From Paenibacillus tianmuensis (GTDB lineage: Bacteria > Bacillota > Bacilli > Paenibacillales > NBRC-103111), in the NCBI RefSeq assembly GCF_900100345.1, contig NZ_FMTT01000026.1, positions 17,400 through 81,399 of the forward strand: DNA of 64,000 nucleotides, in the 5' to 3' direction. Both the position numbers and the translations under genes were made by a program. This document shows positions 24,904-32,818 of the stretch, one piece after another. The notes below the pieces were generated by a model. It did not search any database. It saw only the letters and a list, made by a program, of their open reading frames with translations, and had not been told where the DNA came from. Position 1 is the stretch's first letter; the number at the start of each line of letters is the position of its first letter.

Positions 24904-27072
24904 TTACACTCGCTCCAATAATCCTTTTTCTAAACAAGTTGTAATCCATAGAACTTTTACGCTTGATCCAAATTGAATATGGATGTAATCTTTGTCTATC
25001 CGTCTTATGGACCCGGAGCCGAAAGCGCCATGTCTTATGGTCTTCCCTACAACCAGCCCGGCTCGATCCCGTATAGCATTTTTTTCTGCTGCTCCGCTGT
25101 TTTGGGCCACATCCTTTTTCGGAGGATTCATGATGTTCCTGATCGCCGTAACAAACTGCGATTCTTTAACCTCCTCACCGTCTCTTTTCCTATACGTTAT
25201 AAGCTCCAGATGTTTCTTCGCTCGTGTCATACCAACATAAAAAAGTCGAACTGCCTCTTCCATCATTGCTACTGAGCTTGCTTTGAGATCGTCAGATGAC
25301 GGAATAATGCCATCCACGAGATCAATCATATAGACCCGCTCAAACTCAAGACCCTTAGCACTATGAAACGTTGAAAAAGTCACTACATTCTGATCTTTCC
25401 TGAACTTCGCATTCTTTAGAACCAATTCCAGATGCTTTAACCTGCTCGCAAACTCCTCCATCGTCTCCAGCCCCACTGCAATCTCTTCCAATGTGTTAAG
25501 GATGCCCATTAAGTATTCCTTACGGAATCCAAGCCGCTCGCAAATCTTTTCAAGCGCCTTTTCATATCCCAATCGATCACGAATGACACGTATAGCATGT
25601 AGCGGCGGCATCCCCCGCATTTGCAGAAATGTTTCTTTGCTTGCAACCAACGGCCTCACTTGATAATCCTGCAATTGCACATGATTCAGCAAATTATCAA
25701 ATACCGATTCTTTGTTGTCAATTTGCTTCAATACCGCCATCTGCTGTTTACTGATATATCCATTAAATTTCAGGTGGATCTTTTCCAAAATGTCCGGACG
25801 CTTGTCAGTAAAGCTCATTCGCATGAAATTTTTAATATCTTCAACCACCCAATGCGAAAAGAATCGATTGTCTGCATCTTTCATGAAAAAGGGAATCCCT
25901 GCTCGATCAAATTCATTGATCAAGGCAATCGATGAGGAATTGTTACGATACAATACGGCCACTTCAGAAAGCTGCTCCACCTTCTGAATCTGTTGAACCA
26001 GATACTTCGTTTGATAGATGTAATCCGATAAGCTTCTGATCTTCATCGGCTTACTTGATGGATTCTTCGTGAACATATTTTTGTCGTAACGGTTCTTATT
26101 TCGCTTGATGAACTGATTCGTTATGGTCACGATATCTTTAGAGGAGCGATAATTTTGCTCCATAAACAAGGTAATGGCATGAGGATATACTTGCTTGAAG
26201 TCCAGAAGGTAGGCAGGCTCCGCGCCACGCCAACTATAAATCGATTGATCGTCATCTGCAACCACGCAAAGATTCCCGTGCTTCCGAACCAGCTTTTCGA
26301 TAATGGCATGTTGCACTGCGGAGGTATCCTGACTCTCGTCCGTAAGGATATAATCATACCGCTCCTGAACCCTCTGAAGGAGTTCTGTATCTCTCTCTAA
26401 AACCTGCTCTCCTATCGTCAGCATATCGTCGTAATCAACAAGCAACTTGCTGTGACCTGACCTCTTAAATGCCTCATATTCATGTAGAATCCGTTCCGCT
26501 TCCGGTACAGCTGCTCGAACCAACGACCATTTCTCCGGAGGAATCATTTTATTTTTGATGAAACTGATATAGGTCGTCAAATCATCCATCTGATCGTCGG
26601 TAATATTGTCGCCAACAATGGACTTGAACAAATTACGCAAAATCATTTTCTTGTGCAGCGGCAGATGTTTCGCATCCATCGTTTCTTGCTCTTCCAAATC
26701 CAGATCCCCTTCGATGATTTGGAAAGCTGTTCTTGTTTTCCGAAAATGTTCTCTCATTACCTCATAAGCAAAGCTGTGTATCGTCGAAAAATGGACTGGT
26801 TGAAGGTGCGGAAAAAATCGCTTAAATCGCTCCTTCATATCATGAGCCGACGCACGGCTAAATGTAACCGCCTTTATTCTCGATGGATCAATTTTTTTCT
26901 CCTCGATCAAATAACCTATCCTCATGATGATAGTAGTCGTCTTCCCGGACCCTGGCGATGCCAATAAGAGCAGTGCTCCGTTTGTCTGAAGAACAGCTTT
27001 CCTCTGAACTTCGTTTAAGGCAACGCCTATTTCACGTCTCTTGCGTGTAAAGAAATCTTCTTTTCCCTTCAT
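24904..27072 (-). CDS. UvrD/Rep-type superfamily 1 DNA helicase
   Basis: A 722-residue ATP-dependent 3'-5' helicase. Conserved motifs in order: Q motif LNEVQRKAV, Walker A ASPGSGKTTT (about 40), Walker B ILTDESQDTS, QNYRSS, TFHSAKGLEFERVYMIDL and LFYVGMTRAKKHL. The C-terminal ~100 residues (IRHGAFGSGSIRRIDKDYIHIQFG) resemble the Tudor-like tail seen in PcrA-type helicases. ATG 27072 follows AAAGGA; GTG 27090 is less likely. It is AT-richer than core genes and sits in an island with a coupled P-loop kinase, so it is probably an accessory helicase rather than the housekeeping PcrA. Confidence 0.88.
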   Translation of the reverse strand: MKGKEDFFTRKRREIGVALNEVQRKAVLQTNGALLLLASPGSGKTTTIIMRIGYLIEEKKIDPSRIKAVTFSRASAHDMKERFKRFFPHLQPVHFSTIHSFAYEVMREHFRKTRTAFQIIEGDLDLEEQETMDAKHLPLHKKMILRNLFKSIVGDNITDDQMDDLTTYISFIKNKMIPPEKWSLVRAAVPEAERILHEYEAFKRSGHSKLLVDYDDMLTIGEQVLERDTELLQRVQERYDYILTDESQDTSAVQHAIIEKLVRKHGNLCVVADDDQSIYSWRGAEPAYLLDFKQVYPHAITLFMEQNYRSSKDIVTITNQFIKRNKNRYDKNMFTKNPSSKPMKIRSLSDYIYQTKYLVQQIQKVEQLSEVAVLYRNNSSSIALINEFDRAGIPFFMKDADNRFFSHWVVEDIKNFMRMSFTDKRPDILEKIHLKFNGYISKQQMAVLKQIDNKESVFDNLLNHVQLQDYQVRPLVASKETFLQMRGMPPLHAIRVIRDRLGYEKALEKICERLGFRKEYLMGILNTLEEIAVGLETMEEFASRLKHLELVLKNAKFRKDQNVVTFSTFHSAKGLEFERVYMIDLVDGIIPSSDDLKASSVAMMEEAVRLFYVGMTRAKKHLELITYRKRDGEEVKESQFVTAIRNIMNPPKKDVAQNSGAAEKNAIRDRAGLVVGKTIRHGAFGSGSIRRIDKDYIHIQFGSSVKVLWITTCLEKGLLERV

Positions 27073-27185
27073 TTCGAATTTTCCTTTCACCGTTCCATTC
27101 CCTATATTCCCATGATATTCAGAATCTTATCTGAAGCTATCATCCAAACAGAAGGCCAATTCTTGGACCATCTTACACTTCAGCT

Positions 27186-27214
27186 TTGAAGTTAATATGA
27201 ATATATCCTATAAT
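27186..27214 (+). promoter_or_regulatory. Strong SigA-type promoter of the pentapeptide-repeat gene
   Basis: TTGAAG (27186-27191), 17-bp spacer, TATAAT (27209-27214). Confidence 0.7.
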
Positions 27215-27255
27215 TCTATAATATCAGTATATATTAACAGGAGATGCTTGCGGGG

Positions 27256-27873
27256 ATGAAAAAGAAAACCATCTTGGAACGATGGCATTGTGAAGAATTT
27301 GTGGAAAGTGTCCGTCCTTTTATCGATGCCATTTCTGCTGGACATGCAGTTATTCGGGATGCTGACTTAGCCGGACTGGAAGTGGGCCCTTTTGCCGTCA
27401 TAAAAGAATTGGAAAGGTCCAGTTTATATGGATCTCACCTTGAAAATGTAAATCTTTCCTATGCAAATATACATAATTTATCGAAGAGTATTTTGTCTCG
27501 TGTCAACTTTTCCAAAGCTACCTTGGAGCGGTGTTTGATGCGTTCATGCCAAATTGCGGACTCTGATTTTTCATCGGCTAAAATGAGGGTTAACATGGAC
27601 GATACCCGTTATCATCATTGTCGCTTTACAGGCACTCAATTTTTCGGCCATGGCTGGTTAGAGTTCGGGGGGAGACGAGTGAAGTTTTACAATTGTAACT
27701 TTACGAATGCAACGTTTCGCAGGGTGGAGCTTAGAGCTGCGAGATTTTACGACTGTATTTTTGACAATACGACATTTATCAAATGTGAGCTAAGCGGGAC
27801 GAAAGCGGAAGGCGAGCGGCTGCCATCTGCAGCCCAGTTTACTGACATGGATATTCCCGTATGGGCACAGTAA
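27256..27873 (+). CDS. Pentapeptide-repeat protein
   Basis: About 205 residues with a run of A(D/N)LXX-like pentapeptides forming a right-handed beta-helix: RDADLAGLEVG, SSLYGSHLENVNLSYANIHNLSKS, LSRVNFSKATLERCLMRSC and YNCNFTNATFRRVELRAARFYDCIFDNTTF. Such folds serve as protein-interaction scaffolds; some mimic DNA and protect gyrase, but nothing here shows that role. AGGAG (27239-27243) touches an earlier ATG at 27244, so ATG 27256 (MKKKTILERW) is preferred though 12 bases away. It lies in the AT-rich island. Confidence 0.8.
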   Translation: MKKKTILERWHCEEFVESVRPFIDAISAGHAVIRDADLAGLEVGPFAVIKELERSSLYGSHLENVNLSYANIHNLSKSILSRVNFSKATLERCLMRSCQIADSDFSSAKMRVNMDDTRYHHCRFTGTQFFGHGWLEFGGRRVKFYNCNFTNATFRRVELRAARFYDCIFDNTTFIKCELSGTKAEGERLPSAAQFTDMDIPVWAQ

Positions 27874-27922
27874 AATAATAGATGACGCATGCAATGTCTT
27901 AACTATTTAATGGGAGGAAAAT

Positions 27923-28249
27923 ATGGAAAAGCTTATGGTATTGCGAGATATACTAAATAATATTGAACAATTCGAGTGGTCGGATGATTTGTTTCTTCCA
28001 GAAGACGAAACGTGGAGTCTAGATACAAAAGGTGCTGTACTTCCAGATGACATAGATGACATGGAAAATGACAGTGATGAAATTCCTAAATTTGCAAAGG
28101 AACATAATTTAAAATATGTATTAGGTATAGACTCTGTACGAGGAATTATCAGTAACATTTCTGATCAAAAGGCATCGTGTACAGATAACGATTTATTCGA
28201 AGCTTTCTTATACTACTATGATAATGATGCTTTTTTAGTAATAGAATAA
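27923..28249 (+). CDS. Small acidic protein, DUF7716-like
   Basis: A 108-residue, strongly acidic protein (ILNNIEQFEWSDDLFLPEDETWSLDT ... NDLFEAFLYYYDNDAFLVIE, positions 10-108). It resembles the DUF7716 family, small proteins often found near polymorphic toxin or contact-dependent systems as possible immunity proteins; the family match is from memory and uncertain. GGGAGGAAAAT ahead of ATG 27923 is a strong ribosome site. No toxin gene is visible beside it. Its last 34 bp overlap the 3' end of the transposase remnant on the other strand. Confidence 0.6.
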   Translation: MEKLMVLRDILNNIEQFEWSDDLFLPEDETWSLDTKGAVLPDDIDDMENDSDEIPKFAKEHNLKYVLGIDSVRGIISNISDQKASCTDNDLFEAFLYYYDNDAFLVIE

Positions 28250-28626
28250 TTCACGCCTGTTGATTTACCAACTTTTGGGTTATCAAGACGCGACAAATAG
28301 ACGTATTTATCCAGAATCCTAGTAACAGCAATAAGCCATTCCGCCTGCAATTGATTCTCTTGCATGAGTTCCTTAAATCGGATAAGTGGCATGGACCTGC
28401 AAGCGATGATGAGCGATTTGGAATGGTCATATAGCCATCTCAGGACGACATACGTCATGAGTGCAGCGAACAACTGGTTGAATACGGCATTTTTCGTGGT
28501 TCCAAACAGAACAGGGACATTCAAGTTTTGCTTGATCCATCGGAAGAAAACTTCGATGCCCCATCTTGCCTTGTACATATCGGCAATTTGCTCGGCAGAC
28601 AGGTGCAGCATCATGTTTCAGTCCGC
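28216..28626 (-). pseudogene. IS4-family transposase remnant (C-terminal part)
   Basis: The frame encodes LSAEQIADMYKARWGIEVFFRW, the YREK-region type motif (Y...R...E) of IS4-group DDE transposases, then the typical helical C-terminus with LFAALMTYVVLRWLYD. The N-terminal ~250 residues with the first two catalytic Asp are missing; upstream sequence before about 28626 is unrelated. No terminal inverted repeats were found. Its 3' end has been joined to the DUF7716-like gene, marking a past insertion and deletion in the island. Confidence 0.8.
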
Positions 28627-28749
28627 CGCGTGATTGACGATGCTATAGTTCCCTAACTCCAACGCATTTACTTTTACCTATAGCACCCATATCATCTTGA
28701 TTCATGCCTTCTCTATCCAATTGTTGCTTCTTGTAGCAATCCCCATTAA

Positions 28750-29160
28750 TTACTTTACCGGATTCGTAAAAAGTCCCACTACCTTGATGACTTCAACTTC
28801 ACCAACTTTCCTTGACCCTTCCATGAAATATCCTTTAACCCCTACTTGAATTCGGTGCCGATGTACGGCTTCTCTCATTTCAGGAATCACGATCCACATT
28901 CTTGCCGTCCCATCTAATGCAATCGGCATCTCGCGATCTAAAATAATCTCGCCTTGTTCATCTTCGAATTCAGGATGAATCATATAGATGCCAGTCTTGG
29001 TTATGTCATCACCGTCATAGGAAAAATCGCATCTGTAACCTTGTCTTGGCGGATTCTTTCTGCCTCCTTCTTCATAGGAGTACAGTCTATACTTCACATC
29101 GAAATCTTGAGGATGTCCTACTGTCATTTCATGAGGCACCCAGATCACATTTTTCACCAT
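28750..29160 (-). CDS. Hypothetical beta-rich protein (136 aa)
   Basis: The product (from MVKNVIWVPHEMTVGHPQDF) is rich in strands and aromatic/charged residues, with GYRCDFSYDGDD, GIYMIHPEFEDEQGEI and RIQVGVKGYFMEGSRKVGEVEVI. No family can be named with confidence. The C-terminal part looks like a small beta-barrel similar to translation-factor domain II/III proteins, but this is only an impression. ATG 29160 lacks a good ribosome site, though a start-less fragment directly upstream suggests this gene was once part of a longer unit. AT-rich island context. Confidence 0.5.
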   Translation of the reverse strand: MVKNVIWVPHEMTVGHPQDFDVKYRLYSYEEGGRKNPPRQGYRCDFSYDGDDITKTGIYMIHPEFEDEQGEIILDREMPIALDGTARMWIVIPEMREAVHRHRIQVGVKGYFMEGSRKVGEVEVIKVVGLFTNPVK

Positions 29161-29187
29161 CCCATCTTTTCTACGATGAAATGCTCT

Positions 29188-29322
29188 TCAGGAAAAATGT
29201 CCATCCTGATGAACGTTATATTCCAACTGGTACTCATCTATATTCTTTTCGTCGCAAAACTGTATGGCAATATCCTCGTTATCGTCCACCTCAGTACCTT
29301 TGAGGTCGCCTAATATGTTTAA
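29188..29322 (-). pseudogene. C-terminal remnant of an unknown acidic protein
   Basis: An open frame without a start codon ends at TGA 29190-29188 and reads GDLKGTEVDDNEDIAIQFCDEK then a polar C-terminus. It has coding-like composition and lies just upstream of the 136-residue hypothetical gene in the same direction. It is probably the tail of a deleted partner gene. The family is not recognised. Confidence 0.35.
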
Positions 29323-29617
29323 TTATAGTAGCCACCTTTGATTTATTCATCAAATCCACTTCTTGTTTTCGTATCTCAAAAATCCTTATTACTTTTTACT
29401 TTTTTACAATGATTTGTATTTGATACGCTTGGGTTTATGCTTGGGTAAAGAATTCGAGATCCCCCTGCATTTCCCTGCTTTTGTGTGCCGGCAGAGAAAA
29501 AAGACCGGAAATCGCTTGGGGATTGCCCGAGCCATTGCCAGTCTATGGTGAGTTGGTGGACAGTATTTTTTATTCCTGGACACTTATTTGGGGGTGTGGA
29601 CAAGAATAATTGTTTTA
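29323..29617. other. Gene-poor boundary of the accessory island
   Basis: I see no supportable gene or RNA here. Base composition changes from AT-rich (to about 29450) to the richer GC of the methyltransferase gene, so the island edge probably lies in this stretch. No direct repeat or tRNA attachment site was seen. Confidence 0.4.
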
Positions 29618-30451
29618 TTAACCCCCCCGCTGCCGCATAGCCTCGAACAGGACGACGGTAGCGGCCATTGCCGCATTCAGCGATTCGGCACGCCCCTTCA
29701 TCGGGACTAGCACCTGATGCCGGGCAAGCTGCCGCACTTCCTCGGAGACGCCTTGCCCTTCGTTGCCGATGACAAACCACGTGGCTTTGCGAAAATCGTG
29801 CTCGTAGCAGCTAACCGCTCCCTGCAGGCTTGTAGCGACAACCTGCACGCCAGACTCAGCGGCCCGCGGCAGCCATTCGGTCAATTCGCCTTGGACGATC
29901 GGCAGATGAAAAAGCGACCCCATCGTCGAGCGCACCGTTTTCGGGTTATATAGGTCGACGGTTCCTTTGCCAAGCAGCACGCCGGAGGCGCCGACCGCAT
30001 CCGCGCTGCGGATGATCGTGCCCAGATTGCCGGGGTCCTGGATGCCGTCGATGACAACGACCAGCCCGTTCAGCTCACTTGCTGCGAGAAGATCGCTTCC
30101 GCGCCACGGCAGCTTCGGCACGACTGCGAACACAGGCTGCGGCGTCTCGGTGTCCGTGCATTTGGCCAGCACGGCTTCCGTTACCGCGACGCATTCCGTT
30201 CCTTTAGCCGCCGCATCCTCCAGCAGTCCGGCAATCGCCTGCTTCTTATCGGCGACGTAAACCAATACCTCCGGCACCAGGTCGCCAGAACGGAGTGCCT
30301 CCTGCACAATGTGGACGCCTTCGATCAGGAAGCGTCCCTGCTTGTCCCTCCCTTTGCGGCTGAGCAACTCGGTCCACTGCTTAACCCGCGGATTTTGAAC
30401 CGAGCTTAGGATAGCCGATTCATTGGAAACTATCTTTTTTTTATCGTTCAT
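29618..30451 (-). CDS. TrmH/SpoU-family RNA 2'-O-methyltransferase
   Basis: A 277-residue SpoU methyltransferase that would methylate a ribose in rRNA (YsgA/RlmB-like). An N-terminal L30e-like substrate-binding part (about residues 15-105: QNPRVKQWTELLSRKGR, FLIEGVHIVQEAL) precedes the knotted catalytic domain with all three SpoU motifs: DGIQDPGNLGTIIRSADA, NEGQGVS and VPMKGRAESLNAAMAATVVL. It starts 18 bp after the ktrA-like gene and is probably co-transcribed with it. In B. subtilis ysgA neighbours sspI; here sspI lies just beyond ktrA, divergently. Confidence 0.9.
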   Translation of the reverse strand: MNDKKKIVSNESAILSSVQNPRVKQWTELLSRKGRDKQGRFLIEGVHIVQEALRSGDLVPEVLVYVADKKQAIAGLLEDAAAKGTECVAVTEAVLAKCTDTETPQPVFAVVPKLPWRGSDLLAASELNGLVVVIDGIQDPGNLGTIIRSADAVGASGVLLGKGTVDLYNPKTVRSTMGSLFHLPIVQGELTEWLPRAAESGVQVVATSLQGAVSCYEHDFRKATWFVIGNEGQGVSEEVRQLARHQVLVPMKGRAESLNAAMAATVVLFEAMRQRGG

Positions 30452-30469
30452 ACGATTTTCTTCGACCCT

Positions 30470-31129
30470 CTATTCCGCAAACGTCTTTTCGAAATTTTTC
30501 AAATCCGTGTTCGTCCCTACAACGACAAGAATGTCGTGATGTCTAATAATATCCTCGGCGTGCGGAGCAATGTTCATCTTGTCCCCGGTTCGGATCGCTA
30601 TCACGTTGCAGCCATATTTGGCGCGAATATCGAGCTCTCTCAGATTGCGGCCGACCATTTGCCCGGACGCTTGAACCTCGACGATGCTGTAGTCTTCCGA
30701 AAGCTCGATGTAATCGATAATGTTGGATGAAATCAAGTGGTGGGCCACCCGGACACCCATATCGCGCTCCGGATAAATTACCTTGTCCGCCCCTACTTTC
30801 GCGAGCACCTTGCCGTGCAGTTCGTTCTGAGCCTTGACGACGACCTTCGGCACGCCGATTTCTTTAACGATGATTGTTGTAAGAATACTGGCCTGAATAT
30901 CTTGTCCGATTGAGACGATGACGACGTCGAAATTGCGCAATCCGAGCGCGCGCAGCGCTTCTTCATCGGTGGAATCGGCCTGAACGACGTGGGTCACAAT
31001 ATTCGACACTTCCTGAGTCCGCTGCTCGCTGCTGTCGATCGCCAGCACTTCAAAGCCCAGATTCGATAACGTTTTGGCTACGCTGAAGCCGAAGCGCCCC
31101 ATTCCAATGACAGCGAATTGTTTGCTCAT
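30470..31129 (-). CDS. ktrA: Potassium-channel RCK subunit KtrA/KtrC
   Basis: The cytoplasmic regulatory subunit of a Ktr potassium uptake system; it binds nucleotides (ATP/ADP/NAD and, in Bacillus, c-di-AMP) and gates the KtrB/D membrane subunit. The 219 residues show a Rossmann RCK_N domain (VIGMGRFGFSVAKTL, Asp in VLAIDSSEQ, QADSTDEEAL) and a C-terminal RCK_C domain from about residue 135 (IVEVQASGQMVGRNLRELDIRAKYGCNVIAI). Length matches KtrA/KtrC (about 220); the sequence does not separate A from C. No ktrB is adjacent. Divergent from sspI. Confidence 0.9.
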   Translation of the reverse strand: MSKQFAVIGMGRFGFSVAKTLSNLGFEVLAIDSSEQRTQEVSNIVTHVVQADSTDEEALRALGLRNFDVVIVSIGQDIQASILTTIIVKEIGVPKVVVKAQNELHGKVLAKVGADKVIYPERDMGVRVAHHLISSNIIDYIELSEDYSIVEVQASGQMVGRNLRELDIRAKYGCNVIAIRTGDKMNIAPHAEDIIRHHDILVVVGTNTDLKNFEKTFAE

Positions 31130-31200
31130 CCGTGTTCATCCCCCTTCTCATTTCTTTATTATATCAAGAAGCGCGGCAGTTCACCAAAGTTCGTGACGAA

Positions 31201-31230
31201 GCATGAAACTTATTCAAGCGGAGCATATTA
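31201..31230 (+). promoter_or_regulatory. SigG promoter of sspI
   Basis: GCATG (31201-31205), 18-nt spacer, CATATTA (31224-31230): a full match to the sigma-G consensus, 56 bp before the sspI start. Small acid-soluble spore protein genes are classic SigG targets. Confidence 0.82.
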
Positions 31231-31285
31231 ATAAAAGCGAAATCGCATCATCCAAGTGGAAAAGACAATAAAGCGAGGAACTGCC

Positions 31286-31489
31286 ATGAACCTGAATTTG
31301 CGGCAAGCGATCATTCAGCGCATGCATGACAAAAGCAACGAAGAACTGTTCGAAGTTATTGCGGATTCGATGGATGCGGAAGAACGTGTGCTGCCGGGCC
31401 TTGGAGTGCTGTTCGAAATTATTTGGAAGCACAGCGAAGCGGATACGCAGAACCAGCTGATCGCGACACTCAAAGAGCATTTGGCTTAA
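31286..31489 (+). CDS. sspI: Small acid-soluble spore protein I
   Basis: The 67-residue product MNLNLRQAIIQRM ... ERVLPGLGVLFEIIWKHSE ... closely follows SspI, a minor spore-core SASP made in the forespore. The conserved block LPGLGVLFE(I/V)IW is diagnostic. ATG 31286 has GAGGA six bases upstream; the longer frame from 31256 would include the leader after the SigG promoter and lacks a ribosome site. A strong terminator follows at 10 bp, so it is monocistronic. Confidence 0.93.
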   Translation: MNLNLRQAIIQRMHDKSNEELFEVIADSMDAEERVLPGLGVLFEIIWKHSEADTQNQLIATLKEHLA

Positions 31490-31498
31490 AGCAACAGC

Positions 31499-31536
31499 AA
31501 AAAAGCGTGCGGGGAACGGTCCCTGCGCGCTTTTCC
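31499..31536 (+). terminator. Terminator of sspI
   Basis: AAAAGCGTGCGGGGA and TCCCTGCGCGCTTTT pair (with one G-U and one mismatch) around ACGG. Confidence 0.85.
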
Positions 31537-31591
31537 GTCATGTGGCCTCTTCCCCTTACCGTCCCTTATCGAATCGGGCGCAACGACGGTG

Positions 31592-32656
31592 TTACCGCAG
31601 GATGCAGCACGATTGCCGCACAACAAGCTTCGTATCCAGCCTAAGTCTGAAGCTCTCCGATGCGCCATCCGTCTCATTCCCTCCGCCGACGCGTCTCAGC
31701 ACCCGCTCCGCCGCCAGCTGGCCCATCTCGTAGAACGGCACGGCAACACTCGTTAGCGGAGGGTCGGTTACGCGGGCGGCCTCCGAGTCGTCATAGCCGA
31801 CAATGGCGTAATCCCGGCCGGGAACGTGCCCGTACTCGCGCAGCCCCTGCATCAAGCCGATCGCCATCCGGTCGTTGGAGGCGAACACCGCCTCGATCCG
31901 GTTCAGGTGCGGATGCATGGCCGACGCCGTTTTCATTCCGCTTGTTCGGCTGTAATTGCCCTCGTAGTACAGATGCACAGGCAGGTCACCCGGAGCCTTG
32001 GCATCCGCCGGCAGCAGTCCCGCTTCGCGCATGGCCTGCATATACCCCCGCAGCCGGTCGCCGCTGTTGGAAAATTCGGGCGAGCCGCTCAAAAACGCTA
32101 TGTCCCGGTATCCCAGATCAAGCAAATACCGTACCGCGCGGTAGCTGCCTCCCTCATGATCCGCATCCACTTCATGAAACCGCTCTCCGCTCATATGCTG
32201 GTTGATCAGGCAAAAGGGGAACCCGCCGTCTTCCAATTTTTTCAGCTCCGCCCGCTCCGAGGGCGTATCCGTCGCTCCGAGGATCACGCAGGCATCCACC
32301 TTTTGCGAACGAAAAATATCGCTGTGATCGCTTTCTTCTCCGGGAACGCGGAATTTCAGCAGCATATCGTAGCCTGAAGCCTTCACCTGCTCCCCGATTC
32401 CGCTAAGCACCTCGGAGAAATAGTAAGTCGAGAAAATGTGTACTTTCGGCACGTAAGGCAGCACGACGCCCAAGTTGCCGCTTCTGCGGCGGGCGAAGCT
32501 TTGAGCAATCGCGTTCGGATGATAATTTAAAGCTTTGGCGGCCTGTAGCACCCGCAGCCGAGTCTGCTCCTTCATCGGACCGACGTCGTTGAATACGCGG
32601 GAAACCGTCGCTTCGGACACTCCCGCCAGCTCTGCAACTTCCTTTCGGGTTACGAT
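31592..32656 (-). CDS. LacI/GalR-family transcriptional repressor with no canonical start codon
   Basis: The protein matches LacI repressors: HTH ELAGVSEATVSRVFND, hinge LNYHPNAIAQSFARR, then a periplasmic-binding-protein-like effector domain (VVLPYVPKVHIFSTYYF, IAFLSGSPEFSNSGDR, AVFASNDRMAIGLMQGLR, TDPPLTSVAVPFYEMG). The complete HTH (VTRKEVAELAGVS) needs initiation upstream of the GTG at 32620, but the only codon at the proper distance is ATC at 32656, eight bases after a perfect AAGGAGG. Starting at GTG 32620 would delete HTH helix 1. Effector and targets are unknown; the neighbours suggest no sugar operon. Its promoter overlaps the divergent phosphopantetheinyl transferase region. Confidence 0.85.
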   Translation of the reverse strand: MVTRKEVAELAGVSEATVSRVFNDVGPMKEQTRLRVLQAAKALNYHPNAIAQSFARRRSGNLGVVLPYVPKVHIFSTYYFSEVLSGIGEQVKASGYDMLLKFRVPGEESDHSDIFRSQKVDACVILGATDTPSERAELKKLEDGGFPFCLINQHMSGERFHEVDADHEGGSYRAVRYLLDLGYRDIAFLSGSPEFSNSGDRLRGYMQAMREAGLLPADAKAPGDLPVHLYYEGNYSRTSGMKTASAMHPHLNRIEAVFASNDRMAIGLMQGLREYGHVPGRDYAIVGYDDSEAARVTDPPLTSVAVPFYEMGQLAAERVLRRVGGGNETDGASESFRLRLDTKLVVRQSCCILR

Positions 32657-32692
32657 TTCAGCCGCCTCCTTAAAAATAATGTGCGCGCGTTC

Positions 32693-32722
32693 ATTATTTC
32701 ACGCTCTTTCTTTGTATGTCAA
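32693..32722 (-). promoter_or_regulatory. Promoter of the LacI-family gene
   Basis: TTGACA (32722-32717), 18-bp spacer, AATAAT (32698-32693) on the minus strand. A second TTGACA at 32739-32744 on the plus strand may serve the divergent gene but has a poor -10. Confidence 0.6.
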
Positions 32723-32818
32723 CCCTGAATTTCACCTATTGACAACTGGCGAATGATGGGAAACGATTAACTACATAACGACGTTCAACAACGAACGAAG
32801 ACGAGAGGAGAGGTAGTA

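Noticed and set aside
28216..28749. Complete insertion sequence around the transposase frame
   Set aside because: The N-terminal catalytic part is absent and no terminal inverted or direct repeats were found.
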